In this document: positions 27,989 to 36,714 of the stretch, one piece after another
Position numbering within the stretch: the first letter of the stretch is position 1
Layout: each line of letters starts with the position of its first letter
Program-made: the position numbers and the translations under genes
DNA from: Winogradskyella ursingii
Lineage (GTDB): Bacteria > Bacteroidota > Bacteroidia > Flavobacteriales > Flavobacteriaceae
DNA length: 64,000 nucleotides
Assembly: GCF_013403975.1 (NCBI RefSeq)
Contig: NZ_JABFDH010000002.1
Coordinates: 620,001-684,000 of the forward strand
Direction: 5' to 3'
Notes under the pieces: model-generated
What the model was told of the DNA's origin: nothing
Databases searched by the model: none
Seen by the model: the letters and a program-made list of their open reading frames with translations, nothing else

Positions 27989-28924
27989 TCATTCACCATT
28001 CTTTTTCCTGTCTTCTTCAGCTCTTTTCATGGCCTCTCCTATTTGATTGCTAGCAGTAAAACTCGCCACCATATCATTTAACATATTGCTGCCAGCTTGT
28101 GGCGCGTTTGGTAATAAAATTAAGTTGCTATTGGTTTCTTCTCCCAATGACTGTAAAGTATCATAATGCTGTGTTACGACAATTAGAGCAGAAGCCTCTT
28201 GAGAATTAATACCAACACGGTTCAACACTTCAACAGATTCTTCTAAACCACGTGCAATTTCGCGACGTTGGTCTGCGATACCTTGGCCTTGTAGTCGCTT
28301 ACTTTCAGCTTCGGCTTTAGCTTTTTCAACGATTAAGATTCGTTGAGCGTCACCTTCAAACTGCGCTGCTATTTTCTCTCTTTCCGAAGCATTAATTCGG
28401 TTCATGGCTTGTTTTACTTGTGCATCTGGATCAATGTCTGTAACTAAAGTTTTAATAATATCGAAGCCATAATCTAGCATGGCGTCATTTAACTCAGCTT
28501 TTACGGCCAAGGCAATATCATCTTTCTTTACAAACACGTCATCCAATTTCATTTTAGGCACTTCTGCTCGTACTACGTCAAAAACATAGGAGGTTATTTG
28601 ATCGTGTGGATAATCGAGTTTATAAAAAGCGTCATAAACTTTTTCGCGAATAACTTTATACTGCACCGAAACTTTCAATCTCACAAAAACATCATCCAAG
28701 GTTTTGGTTTCTATGATGACATCTAATTGCTGAATCTTGAGACTTAAACGGCCCGCAACCCGATCGACCAAAGGTATTTTTATTCTCAAACCGGATTGGG
28801 CAATGTATTGAAATCGCCCAAAACGCTCAACGATAGCGGCAGTTTGTTGTTTTACTATAAAGAATGCAGAAATTAGAATTAGCAATCCGAAAATTACAAT
28901 CGGAACTAGGATAAATTGGCCCAT
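27989..28924 (-). CDS. SPFH/band-7 domain membrane protein (QmcA/stomatin-like)
   Basis: 311 residues. An N-terminal membrane anchor (VPIVIFGLLILISAFFIV) is followed by the SPFH domain at about residues 25-190 (QTAAIVERFGRFQYIAQSGL, RVAGRLSLKIQQLDV) and a helical coiled coil rich in Ala/Glu (AEAESKRLQGQGIADQRREI). Such proteins oligomerise on membranes and scaffold lipid microdomains or control FtsH. No NfeD partner is next to it, which favours the QmcA/HflK-like branch over the NfeD-linked slipins. Confidence 0.9.
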   Translation of the reverse strand: MGQFILVPIVIFGLLILISAFFIVKQQTAAIVERFGRFQYIAQSGLRIKIPLVDRVAGRLSLKIQQLDVIIETKTLDDVFVRLKVSVQYKVIREKVYDAFYKLDYPHDQITSYVFDVVRAEVPKMKLDDVFVKKDDIALAVKAELNDAMLDYGFDIIKTLVTDIDPDAQVKQAMNRINASEREKIAAQFEGDAQRILIVEKAKAEAESKRLQGQGIADQRREIARGLEESVEVLNRVGINSQEASALIVVTQHYDTLQSLGEETNSNLILLPNAPQAGSNMLNDMVASFTASNQIGEAMKRAEEDRKKNGE

Positions 28925-28987
28925 AACAAATATTTTTAGTTGAGTATTACGAAATATTAAAAGTAAGTATTATTAAGTTATTTTGGT

Positions 28988-28995
28988 TAGGTTTG
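28988..28995 (+). promoter_or_regulatory. Candidate -7 box of the outer-membrane protein gene
   Basis: TAGGTTTG fits TAnnTTTG and ends 23 bases before the ATG at 29019. The -33 region is not convincing. Confidence 0.35.
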
Positions 28996-29018
28996 TTGTA
29001 GTCTGTTAAATAAAACGC

Positions 29019-29696
29019 ATGAAACTTCCCAAAAACATTCTCTTAGCCTTTGTTGCCGTTGCTTTTGTTACAATAATTTTTGCACAGCGCGGGCGCTACG
29101 CCATCACAAATTCTATTGGCATACAGGGAGGAATCACACAATTTGACATTATTACCGATAATTTTGAAACAAAATCCAGTTCTGGTTATATTGGAGGTTT
29201 GTCGGCTGCAGTAGATTTATCGCCTAAATGGTATAATTTGAGTTACAATATTCAGCTTTCGGAAAATAATATCGATATCAGCGCTTCACCAATTGCAAAC
29301 GGAGTAAATGAATTTGTAGAATATAAAATGCTCACGGCACAAATTTCATTTTTATTACACGCCAAATTAATTGGTAATTATTTGACCTTTGATATTGGCC
29401 CAATGTTACAATATAATGGCGAATTAGAGCTAAATGACCAGTCAAAAAGCGAATACATTATCGCAAATTATAACACACTAACCGCTGAAGACATTACTGA
29501 TGTTTCAAAATTTAATGTGAATGGTGCGGTTGGTTTATCCGCGGGTTTTAGCAGATTTTTACTCAGAGCACAGTATCAATACGGTTTTACCAACATCCTA
29601 GGAAAATTGAATGACCAAGACTTAAATCTTAATAACTCAGAACGTTTTGAGGGAAATCAATCATTGTTGGCTTTTATGCTTATTGTAAGCTTTTGA
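29019..29696 (+). CDS. Small outer-membrane beta-barrel (porin-family) protein
   Basis: 225 residues. The signal peptide is ILLAFVAVAFVTIIFAQ. The mature part has amphipathic strands ending in aromatics (WYNLSYNIQLSENNID, LTFDIGPMLQYNGELEL, FLLRAQYQYGFTNILG) and a C-terminal strand finishing in Phe (LLAFMLIVSF), as required for barrel insertion. This matches OMP_b-brl-type eight-to-ten-strand barrels. The function is unknown. It is a single gene, converging on gltX. Confidence 0.8.
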   Translation: MKLPKNILLAFVAVAFVTIIFAQRGRYAITNSIGIQGGITQFDIITDNFETKSSSGYIGGLSAAVDLSPKWYNLSYNIQLSENNIDISASPIANGVNEFVEYKMLTAQISFLLHAKLIGNYLTFDIGPMLQYNGELELNDQSKSEYIIANYNTLTAEDITDVSKFNVNGAVGLSAGFSRFLLRAQYQYGFTNILGKLNDQDLNLNNSERFEGNQSLLAFMLIVSF

Positions 29697-29712
29697 CAAA
29701 CTTCAAAACCTA

Positions 29713-31254
29713 TTATATTTCCTTAATCAAAGCCTCAATTCGCTTTACGGTTTCAGCTTTACCAATCATAAACATAATATCGAACACGTCAGGTCCCTGT
29801 AAAGCACCTACCAGAGCTAAACGTAATGGCATCATCACTTTACCAAATCCGATTTCATTTTTTGTTATCCAACCTTTAATATTGGTTTGAAGATTACCTA
29901 CCGTAAAGTCATTAGTTTTTAGAACATGCGCTTTTACCTGTTCCATCACCGTTGCAGTATCCTCTTTTATGGCTTTTTTTGAAGCCTTTTCGTCGTAAGA
30001 CTGTGGCGAAACGAAGAAAAAGTGGCTCAAATCCCAAAAATCACTAACAAATGTGGCACGTTCCTTAATCAATCCCACAACAAGAGCAACGTAATTGATA
30101 TCGACATCGGCCAACTCGGGTCTCGTGCCTTTAAATTGTTTGGCCAAATCCAAATCAAGCTGTTCTTGCATATAATGATGGTTGAACCATTTGGTTTTAT
30201 CTGGGTCAAAACGAGCACCAGCCTTGTTAACTTTTGACAAATCAAAAGCTTCAATAAGTTCTTCTAGACTAAAAATTTCCTGTTCTGTTCCTGGATTCCA
30301 GCCTAAAAAGGCTAAAAAATTTACTACAGCTTCAGGAAAATAACCTTCTTCTTTATAGCCTTTTGAAACATCGTCAGTGTTTTTGTCTTTCCATTCCAAT
30401 GGAAATACCGGAAACCCGAGTTTATCACCATCGCGCTTACTTAACTTTCCTTTTCCGGTAGGCTTCAATATCAACGGGAGATGTGCAAATTTTGGAGCAT
30501 CCCAGCCAAAAGCATCATAAAGTAGTTGGTGTAACGCTAGTGACGGGAGCCATTCTTCGCCTCTAATAACATGCGTGATTTCCAATAAATGATCATCAAC
30601 AATATTAGCTAAATGATAGGTAGGCATACCGTCGCTTTTAAACAGGACTTTATCGTCCAAAACATTGGTGTCAATTGTCATTTTACCACGAATTATATCC
30701 GTGAGATGAAGTGTTTCGTCTTGTGGGGATTTAAACCGAATCACGTAATCTTCACCAGCATCAATTTTAGCTTTTGTTTCAGCTTCTGTGAGCACCAAAG
30801 AATTAACCAATCGTCTTTTTTCTCGATTGTGCCAATTGTATATGAAGGTTTTTCCCTTGGCTTCGTGGTCTTTTCTGTGTTGATCCAATTCTTCTGCAGT
30901 ATCGAAGGCATAATAGGCCTTGCCATTTTCAATTAATTGGTCTGCGTAGCTTTTGTATAGATGCTTTCGTTGACTCTGTCTGTAAGGTCCAAAATTCTTG
31001 TGGCCTCCTTGCCTATGTTCACCTGTTAACTGCGGACTTTCGTCAAAATGCATTCCGCACCAATTTAGTGCTTTCACAATATAGTCCTCAGCACCTTCAA
31101 CAAAACGGTTTTGGTCGGTGTCTTCAATTCTGAGCACAAAATCGCCACCATGTTTTTTGGCAAATAAATAGTTGAAGAGAGCGGTTCTAACACCACCAAT
31201 ATGAAGAGGCCCTGTTGGACTTGGCGCAAAGCGCACGCGAACTTTTTTAGACAT
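29713..31254 (-). CDS. gltX: Glutamate--tRNA ligase
   Basis: 513 residues. The class I motif is APSPTGPLHIGGVRTALFNY and the KMSKS-type loop is GKLSKRDGDKLGFP. The GluRS/GlnRS discriminating and anticodon-binding domains follow, giving the usual bacterial length. It charges tRNA-Glu. Its leader carries a hairpin repeat (31278-31298) downstream of a minus-strand promoter box. Confidence 0.97.
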   Translation of the reverse strand: MSKKVRVRFAPSPTGPLHIGGVRTALFNYLFAKKHGGDFVLRIEDTDQNRFVEGAEDYIVKALNWCGMHFDESPQLTGEHRQGGHKNFGPYRQSQRKHLYKSYADQLIENGKAYYAFDTAEELDQHRKDHEAKGKTFIYNWHNREKRRLVNSLVLTEAETKAKIDAGEDYVIRFKSPQDETLHLTDIIRGKMTIDTNVLDDKVLFKSDGMPTYHLANIVDDHLLEITHVIRGEEWLPSLALHQLLYDAFGWDAPKFAHLPLILKPTGKGKLSKRDGDKLGFPVFPLEWKDKNTDDVSKGYKEEGYFPEAVVNFLAFLGWNPGTEQEIFSLEELIEAFDLSKVNKAGARFDPDKTKWFNHHYMQEQLDLDLAKQFKGTRPELADVDINYVALVVGLIKERATFVSDFWDLSHFFFVSPQSYDEKASKKAIKEDTATVMEQVKAHVLKTNDFTVGNLQTNIKGWITKNEIGFGKVMMPLRLALVGALQGPDVFDIMFMIGKAETVKRIEALIKEI

Positions 31255-31277
31255 AATTGTTATTTGGACGATTTGTT

Positions 31278-31298
31278 ATCCTGAACTTGTTTCAGGAT
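31278..31298. repeat. Hairpin repeat, copy A (gltX leader)
   Basis: ATCCTGAA-CTTGT-TTCAGGAT is a perfect 8-bp stem followed by CTCA. The same repeat with a compensated base pair occurs at 57013-57033. It belongs to a CCTGAACTTGTTTCAGG-type element scattered through flavobacterial intergenic DNA. Confidence 0.8.
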
Positions 31299-31311
31299 CT
31301 CACTGAAGGCA

Positions 31312-31319
31312 CAAAGATA
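31312..31319 (-). promoter_or_regulatory. Candidate -7 box of gltX promoter
   Basis: On the minus strand the sequence reads TATCTTTG, fitting TAnnTTTG. It would put the hairpin repeat inside the untranslated leader of gltX. Confidence 0.45.
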
Positions 31320-31467
31320 AAATTATAGACCCGAAGTTGGAAGCATGAGCCACGAAGAATTATTCTTAATCGAAAAGTCCTTGGCAATGAATAAAACTTG
31401 AAGCAAATTATTATGTTGTCAACGATGCTTTGGCGCTAAAAATCCTGGAATTTTGCCTCAAAATCGA

Positions 31468-32511
31468 CTACTTTAAAATCATCGATTCAGGAACACGCTT
31501 ATTCATTATGCCAAACCAAAGTGGTGGAATCATCGCCAGAACCATTGATGTTGGATACCCAAAGGGCATTTGCGGACTTTCATCATGGCAATCTAGAATC
31601 TGATATTTTTTTGAAGTTTTGAAATGGTGATCGCTATGCCTGGTTAATTCATAAAGCACAATTCTACCTATGACGTGATTAGAGTTCCAAGAGTGTATTT
31701 CTTTTACACGTCCATATCTTCCGGATTTGGTTTTTAGTCGTATTAGCCCATAATGCTCGATATAATTAACGGTTTCCAATAGAACAAAGCCAATAATTCC
31801 AGAAAACAAGGCAAAAAGTAAACCAATCCGGCCAAAAACAGAAAATACAGTAATTAAATATGCGATTTGAAAAATTACATACCAGAGCATATCGTTTTGA
31901 ATGGATAAAAAAGGAAGTTTCCTTTTTTTCAATAGTTTTATTTGGATCTTCCAAGCACTAACATATTGTCTAAACGTTGAGGTGAACCAAAACGAATACA
32001 CACTTTGATTATACCTTGCAGTTGCCGGGTCTTCGGGTGTTGCGGCATGCAGATGATGTCCAAAATTATGCTCGATATAAAAGTGCATGTAATATGAAGG
32101 TAGAAGTAAGGCTTTTCCCAAAAACCGCTCATTAGTGCTTTGCCGATGACCAAGTTCATGAGCAACATTGATGCCATTAACGCCCAATACAATGCCGACA
32201 GACAAAATCAATCCAACAAACTCGGAAGCTTCTAAATTATTAGAAGATACAACTACTAATGCAAAAATTACTAACCCAAAAACAATAGGAATGTTGAGGT
32301 ATAGTAGCCAATCAAAAATTTTAAGTTTTAGTTTGCTACTGGCTTCGGCAGGCTTGAGATTTTTTGTGTCCACAGGAAAAATAAGTTCTAAAAGCGGAAT
32401 ACATACAAAAGCAAAAAACGGAGTCGCCCAAACCCAATTGCCCTTGAGAGAAACCCCTAAAAACGCCATGAGTGGAATTGAAAAAGCGGCTAGATATTTA
32501 AAATCTTTCAT
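31468..32511 (-). CDS. Membrane di-iron hydroxylase, alkane 1-monooxygenase (AlkB-like)
   Basis: 347 residues from the ATG at 32511 (MKDFKYLAAFSIPLMAFLG); the frame is open to a TTG further up, which is unlikely. His clusters of the AlkB/desaturase superfamily are visible: AHELGHRQS, HNFGHHLHAATPEDP and RHSDHHFKTSKKYQ, with NYIEHYGLIR. Hydrophobic helices surround them. AlkB enzymes hydroxylate alkanes or fatty-acyl chains with O2 and a rubredoxin; no rubredoxin gene is adjacent, so the partner and substrate are unknown. Confidence 0.88.
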   Translation of the reverse strand: MKDFKYLAAFSIPLMAFLGVSLKGNWVWATPFFAFVCIPLLELIFPVDTKNLKPAEASSKLKLKIFDWLLYLNIPIVFGLVIFALVVVSSNNLEASEFVGLILSVGIVLGVNGINVAHELGHRQSTNERFLGKALLLPSYYMHFYIEHNFGHHLHAATPEDPATARYNQSVYSFWFTSTFRQYVSAWKIQIKLLKKRKLPFLSIQNDMLWYVIFQIAYLITVFSVFGRIGLLFALFSGIIGFVLLETVNYIEHYGLIRLKTKSGRYGRVKEIHSWNSNHVIGRIVLYELTRHSDHHFKTSKKYQILDCHDESPQMPFGYPTSMVLAMIPPLWFGIMNKRVPESMILK

Positions 32512-32552
32512 CAAAAAAAAAAATTGTTGTGATTCTCGCAAAAGAAGAAATC

Positions 32553-32583
32553 ATTTAATCATTCCTATGAAGGCAGGAATCTA
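32553..32583. repeat. Short hairpin repeat (ATTCCTnnnAAGGCAGGAAT type)
   Basis: ATTCCT (32561-32566) pairs with AGGAAT (32575-32580) around ATGAAGGC. It is a degenerate copy of the common ATTCCTGCGAAGGCAGGAAT element seen in many bacteria, and sits upstream of the AlkB-like gene. Confidence 0.55.
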
Positions 32584-32681
32584 CTTTTTAACACTAAAAC
32601 GCTCTAAATTAACAGAAACTTACCAAACATTACCAATTTTCAATTAAAATAAATTGTAGTTTAGTCAGTTAGAATATTATA

Positions 32682-35600
32682 ATGAGCAATTTCAATACTA
32701 TAAAACAAAAACTTGAGCAGTTCGTGAAAAGGTACTATGCCAACGAGCTGCTAAAAGGAGCTATTTTGTTTTTCGCTATTGGCCTGCTTTATTTATTGTT
32801 GACGCTTTTTATAGAATACGTACTCTGGCTTAGCTCAACCGCAAGAACTATTCTTTTCTGGGCTTTTATTCTAGTTGAAGTTGGATTATTTGCGAAATTC
32901 ATCGCCATCCCTTTGGCTCATTTATTCAAATTACGAAAAGGTATCAATTTTGAAACAGCATCAAAGCTTATTGGCAACCACTTTCCCGAAGTAAATGATA
33001 AGTTACTCAATGTGCTTCAACTTAATCAAAGTCCAAAACAATCCGATTTACTGATAGCAAGTATAGAGCAGAAGTCGCAAGAATTGCAGCCAATCCCATT
33101 CAAAAGCGCCATAAATTTTAAATCCAATACTAAATATTTAAAGTATGCCGCTATTCCCATAGCAATACTCTTACTTTCATTATTAACTGGAAAAATTAAT
33201 TGGTTTAGCGATAGTTATGAACGTGTGGTCAACTACAAGACAGCTTACGAGCCACCAGCGCCATTTCAGTTTTTTGTGCTTAACGAATCGCTCAATGCGA
33301 TAGAAAATAAAGATTTTAAGCTCAAAGTTTCAACCGTTGGAAATGTGATCCCGGAGAATGCCCAAATACAGTTTAATGGTCAATCTTATTTTTTGCAAGC
33401 TACAGGTGCAGGTGAATTTGAATATGTTTTCGGTCTTCCAAAAGAGAAGATAGAGTTTAGTTTAGAGGCTAACGGCGTAATTTCAAAGCCCTATGTTTTG
33501 GATGTGGTAAATACACCGAATTTAGTGAGTTTTGACATGGTTTTAGACTATCCTGCGCACACAAAAAAAATAGACGAAACGTTAAAAAGCACGGGTTCTG
33601 CTGTCATTCCCGAAGGGACAATGGTGACTTGGGTTGCTAAGACAAAATCAACTACTGAGGTCAATATTTATGCTGAAGATACGTTAAGATTCGACTCTTT
33701 TGTAGATGGAAAATTTGAAGCGACCAGGCGACTATTTAGTAATTATAATTACAATATTTCAACGAGTAATTCAGATTTAAGAGATTATGAGAATCTAGCC
33801 TATAGCATTGATGTAGTGAGGGATATTTATCCAGAGTTGAGCATTAAAGTGCAAAAGGACTCTATTGATGACCAAACCTTGTATTTCTACGGTCAGGCAA
33901 GTGATGACTATGGTTTAATAAAGTTGCAATTGGTATATTATCCAGATAGAGATGAGTCTAATAAAAAAGTAGAATTGATTGACATTTCAAAATCAAATTT
34001 CAGTGAATTTGTTAGCGCTTTTCCAAACCAATTAAATATTGAAGAAGGCGTGAGCTACCAACTTTATTTTGAAGTGTTTGACAATGATGCAGTACACAAT
34101 TACAAACGTACTAAAAGCTCAGTTTTTAATTATAGAAAGCGCACCAAGGAAGAAGAGGAAGAAAAGCAGTTGCAAGAGCAAAATGAAACCATAAAAGACA
34201 TCAGCAAAACGTTTGACAAGTTAAAAGAGCAGGATAAGAAGCTTGAAGAACTATCTAAAACACAAAAAGAAAAAGAAGAGCTCAACTTCAATGATAAAAA
34301 GAAGTTTGAAGAATTCCTGAAACGTCAAAGACAACAGGAACAGTTGATGAAGAATTTCAATAAAAAACTACAAGAAAATATTGAGGAATTTCAGAATGAA
34401 AAGGAAAAAGAAGAAGATCCATTCAAAGAAGATTTAAAAGAACGACTCAAAGAAAATGAAGAGCAATTAAAAAAAGATGAAGATTTATTAAAAGAGCTCG
34501 AAGAATTAAAGGAAAAAATTAACAAAGAAGAGTTTACCGAAAAACTTGAAGAACTAGCGAAGCAAAATAAGAATAAGCAACGCAGCATGAAACAGTTGTT
34601 AGAATTAACCAAACGGTTTTATGTGATGAAAAAAGCAGAGAAAATCCAAAATAACCTAGAGGATTTAGCTAAGGAACAGGAAGAATTATCCGAGAAAGAA
34701 AAGGAAAACACAAAAGAAGAGCAGGAAAAACTCAATAAAAAGTTTGATGATCTTCAAAAAGAATTGGACGAATTAAAACAAGAAGACCGACGCTTGCAAA
34801 AACCTATGAATATTGAGCGAGATGTTCCATTAGAGGACAGTGTTAAATTCGATCAAAACGAAGCAAAGGAAGCGCTAGAAGAAAAAGAGAAAAGTGAAAA
34901 AGAGCAAAAGCTAAAGGAAGCTCAAAAACAAAGTCAAAAAGCAAAGCAACGCCAGAAAAAAGCAGCTAAGAAAATGAAAGAAATGTCCAAAAAGCTTGAG
35001 AAAGCAGCTGGAGGCGGAGGTGGTGGCGAACAAATGTCTGAAGATATTGATATGCTGCGTCAAATATTAGAAAATCTATTACTCTATTCGTTTGACCAAG
35101 AGAATCTTATGGATGTTTTTAGCGGTATTAATATTGATAATAATAAATATGGCAAGTATATCATCGAGCAAAGTAATTTAAGAGAATATTTTGAGCATAT
35201 TGACGATAGTTTGTTTGCATTATCACTAAGGCAACCAAAATTATCAGAAAAAGTCAACTCACAGATTACTGACGTTTATTTTAATATAGATAAAGCACTT
35301 GATTTTTTAACCGAAAATAGATTGTATCAAGGAGTAGCTAACCAGCAATATGCTATAACGGCGAGCAATGAACTGGCAAATTTTCTCAGCAATGTTTTGG
35401 ATAATATGGAAATGTCCATGAATCCGTCACCTGGCTCAGGACAAGGAGGTCAGCAACTTCCAGATATTATAAAATCACAGGAAGAATTAAACAAGGAAAT
35501 GGAGCAAGGTATTAAAAAGAGCGAAGAAGGTCGAGAAGGAGAAGATAGTGAAAAAGGAGAAGGTGATAAGCCTGATGAAAAGGGTGCGAAAGGAAAAGAT

Positions 35601-36224
35601 GGTGAGGGCGATAAATCTGGAAAAGAAGGCAACGATGGACAAAAGGGAGAATCCGGTAAAAGTGGTCAAGAAGCCGAAGGGAAAGGACAAAATGAACAAT
35701 CTGGTAAATCTGGTGAAAAAGGACAAGAAGGTGAAGGAGGTAATAATGGGAAAAATGGCCAAAACAGTAAAGAAGGGGAAAAACAAGGATATGGTGAAGG
35801 CGGAAATGAGGAGCAAAATGCTGAGTTATTCAAAATATACCAGCAGCAGCAGATGTTACGTCAAGCGTTGCAAGATAGAATGGTAAAAGAAGGCAAAGTT
35901 GAATCTGCTGGAGAATTAATTAAACAAATGGAAGAGGTTGAGTTAGACCTTTTGAACAAGGGTTTTACCAATCAAACACTCCAAAAGATGATGGATGTAC
36001 AACATCAACTTTTAAAATTAGAAAATGCCACTTTTATGCAAGGGCAGGATGCAAAACGTAAATCTGAAACCAACCTTAAAGAATTCGACACATCTAATCC
36101 AAATCAAATACCAACGGCTAAACAATATTTCAATACTATCGAGATTTTAAATCGTCAGGCATTACCTTTGCAAAATCATTTTAAGAAAAAGATTCAAGAG
36201 TATTTTAAACAAGCGAATGATTAG
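32682..36224 (+). CDS. DUF4175 family large membrane protein
   Basis: 1180 residues. Two to three N-terminal membrane segments (FFAIGLLYLLLTLFIEYVLW, FWAFILVEVGLFAKFIAI, YAAIPIAILLLSLLTG) are followed by an Ig-like beta-rich region (about 190-480), a very long Lys/Glu coiled coil (about 485-780), GGGGGG near 783, a helical region, and a Gly/Glu/Lys low-complexity tail of about 110 residues before a helical C-terminus. DUF4175 is common in Bacteroidota; its function is not known. The 3' end overlaps ybeY by 8 bp. Confidence 0.9.
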   Translation: MSNFNTIKQKLEQFVKRYYANELLKGAILFFAIGLLYLLLTLFIEYVLWLSSTARTILFWAFILVEVGLFAKFIAIPLAHLFKLRKGINFETASKLIGNHFPEVNDKLLNVLQLNQSPKQSDLLIASIEQKSQELQPIPFKSAINFKSNTKYLKYAAIPIAILLLSLLTGKINWFSDSYERVVNYKTAYEPPAPFQFFVLNESLNAIENKDFKLKVSTVGNVIPENAQIQFNGQSYFLQATGAGEFEYVFGLPKEKIEFSLEANGVISKPYVLDVVNTPNLVSFDMVLDYPAHTKKIDETLKSTGSAVIPEGTMVTWVAKTKSTTEVNIYAEDTLRFDSFVDGKFEATRRLFSNYNYNISTSNSDLRDYENLAYSIDVVRDIYPELSIKVQKDSIDDQTLYFYGQASDDYGLIKLQLVYYPDRDESNKKVELIDISKSNFSEFVSAFPNQLNIEEGVSYQLYFEVFDNDAVHNYKRTKSSVFNYRKRTKEEEEEKQLQEQNETIKDISKTFDKLKEQDKKLEELSKTQKEKEELNFNDKKKFEEFLKRQRQQEQLMKNFNKKLQENIEEFQNEKEKEEDPFKEDLKERLKENEEQLKKDEDLLKELEELKEKINKEEFTEKLEELAKQNKNKQRSMKQLLELTKRFYVMKKAEKIQNNLEDLAKEQEELSEKEKENTKEEQEKLNKKFDDLQKELDELKQEDRRLQKPMNIERDVPLEDSVKFDQNEAKEALEEKEKSEKEQKLKEAQKQSQKAKQRQKKAAKKMKEMSKKLEKAAGGGGGGEQMSEDIDMLRQILENLLLYSFDQENLMDVFSGINIDNNKYGKYIIEQSNLREYFEHIDDSLFALSLRQPKLSEKVNSQITDVYFNIDKALDFLTENRLYQGVANQQYAITASNELANFLSNVLDNMEMSMNPSPGSGQGGQQLPDIIKSQEELNKEMEQGIKKSEEGREGEDSEKGEGDKPDEKGAKGKDGEGDKSGKEGNDGQKGESGKSGQEAEGKGQNEQSGKSGEKGQEGEGGNNGKNGQNSKEGEKQGYGEGGNEEQNAELFKIYQQQQMLRQALQDRMVKEGKVESAGELIKQMEEVELDLLNKGFTNQTLQKMMDVQHQLLKLENATFMQGQDAKRKSETNLKEFDTSNPNQIPTAKQYFNTIEILNRQALPLQNHFKKKIQEYFKQAND

Positions 36225-36624
36225 TTTTAATTATGAAACGGATTTTAAATTAAACAATCCTCACGCAGTTTCACAATGGATTTCAAAAACCATTGAAGAA
36301 GAAAATCGTACTGAAGGTGAAATCAATTATATATTTTGTAATGACGAATACTTATACAAAATTAATGTTGATTTTTTAAATCACGATACTTTAACGGATA
36401 TTATCAGCTTTGACTATTCGGTAGGAAATGAGCTACATGGTGATATTTATATTTCTATTGATAGGGTAAAGGAAAATGCAAATGATTTTGCGGTGGACTT
36501 TCAAGACGAATTGGCACGGGTAATGATTCATGGTGTATTGCATTATTGTGGCTACAAAGACAAATTGGAACACGAAGCTAAGACGATGCGAAGGAAAGAA
36601 GACTTCTACTTAGGAAGGCGTTAG
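36217..36624 (+). CDS. ybeY: Endoribonuclease YbeY (16S rRNA maturation)
   Basis: 135 residues. The metal site usually reads H-x3-H-x5-H; here it is His105, His109 and Asp115 in IHGVLHYCGYKD. The strand DIISFDYS and HGDIYISIDRV match the family. YbeY is a metallo-endoRNase needed for 16S rRNA 3'-end maturation and ribosome quality control. The third ligand change to Asp appears normal for the Bacteroidota branch. It is translationally coupled to the DUF4175 gene. Confidence 0.93.
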   Translation: MISFNYETDFKLNNPHAVSQWISKTIEEENRTEGEINYIFCNDEYLYKINVDFLNHDTLTDIISFDYSVGNELHGDIYISIDRVKENANDFAVDFQDELARVMIHGVLHYCGYKDKLEHEAKTMRRKEDFYLGRR

Positions 36625-36644
36625 AAAAATTAAGGTTTTCGCTG

Positions 36645-36652
36645 TATCTTTG
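36645..36652 (+). promoter_or_regulatory. Candidate -7 box of mnmG promoter
   Basis: TATCTTTG fits TAnnTTTG. Transcription from here would put the parS-like palindrome inside the leader of mnmG. Confidence 0.45.
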
Positions 36653-36686
36653 CGGACTTTAAAAAAAATTAATTGCACGTGGGACT

Positions 36687-36702
36687 TGTTCCACGTGGAA
36701 CA
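36687..36702. promoter_or_regulatory. parS-like ParB-binding site 1
   Basis: TGTTCCACGTGGAACA is a perfect 16-bp palindrome and fits the near-universal bacterial parS consensus TGTTnCACGTGnAACA. It lies 12 bp before the mnmG start. A second site follows the gene at 38627. ParB loaded at parS organises and segregates newly replicated origins, so such sites cluster near oriC. Confidence 0.85.
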
Positions 36703-36714
36703 AAACAAATAGTT

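Noticed and set aside
28609..28622. TGTGGATAA, a perfect DnaA box in reverse, inside the SPFH-domain gene
   Set aside because: A single site within coding sequence, without a cluster or AT-rich tract.
35450..35816. Antisense ORFs of 60-109 codons, rich in Ser, Phe, Leu and Pro, in the Gly-rich part of the DUF4175 gene
   Set aside because: They are forced by the low-complexity GAA/GGA codons of the + strand gene and have no start context or family.
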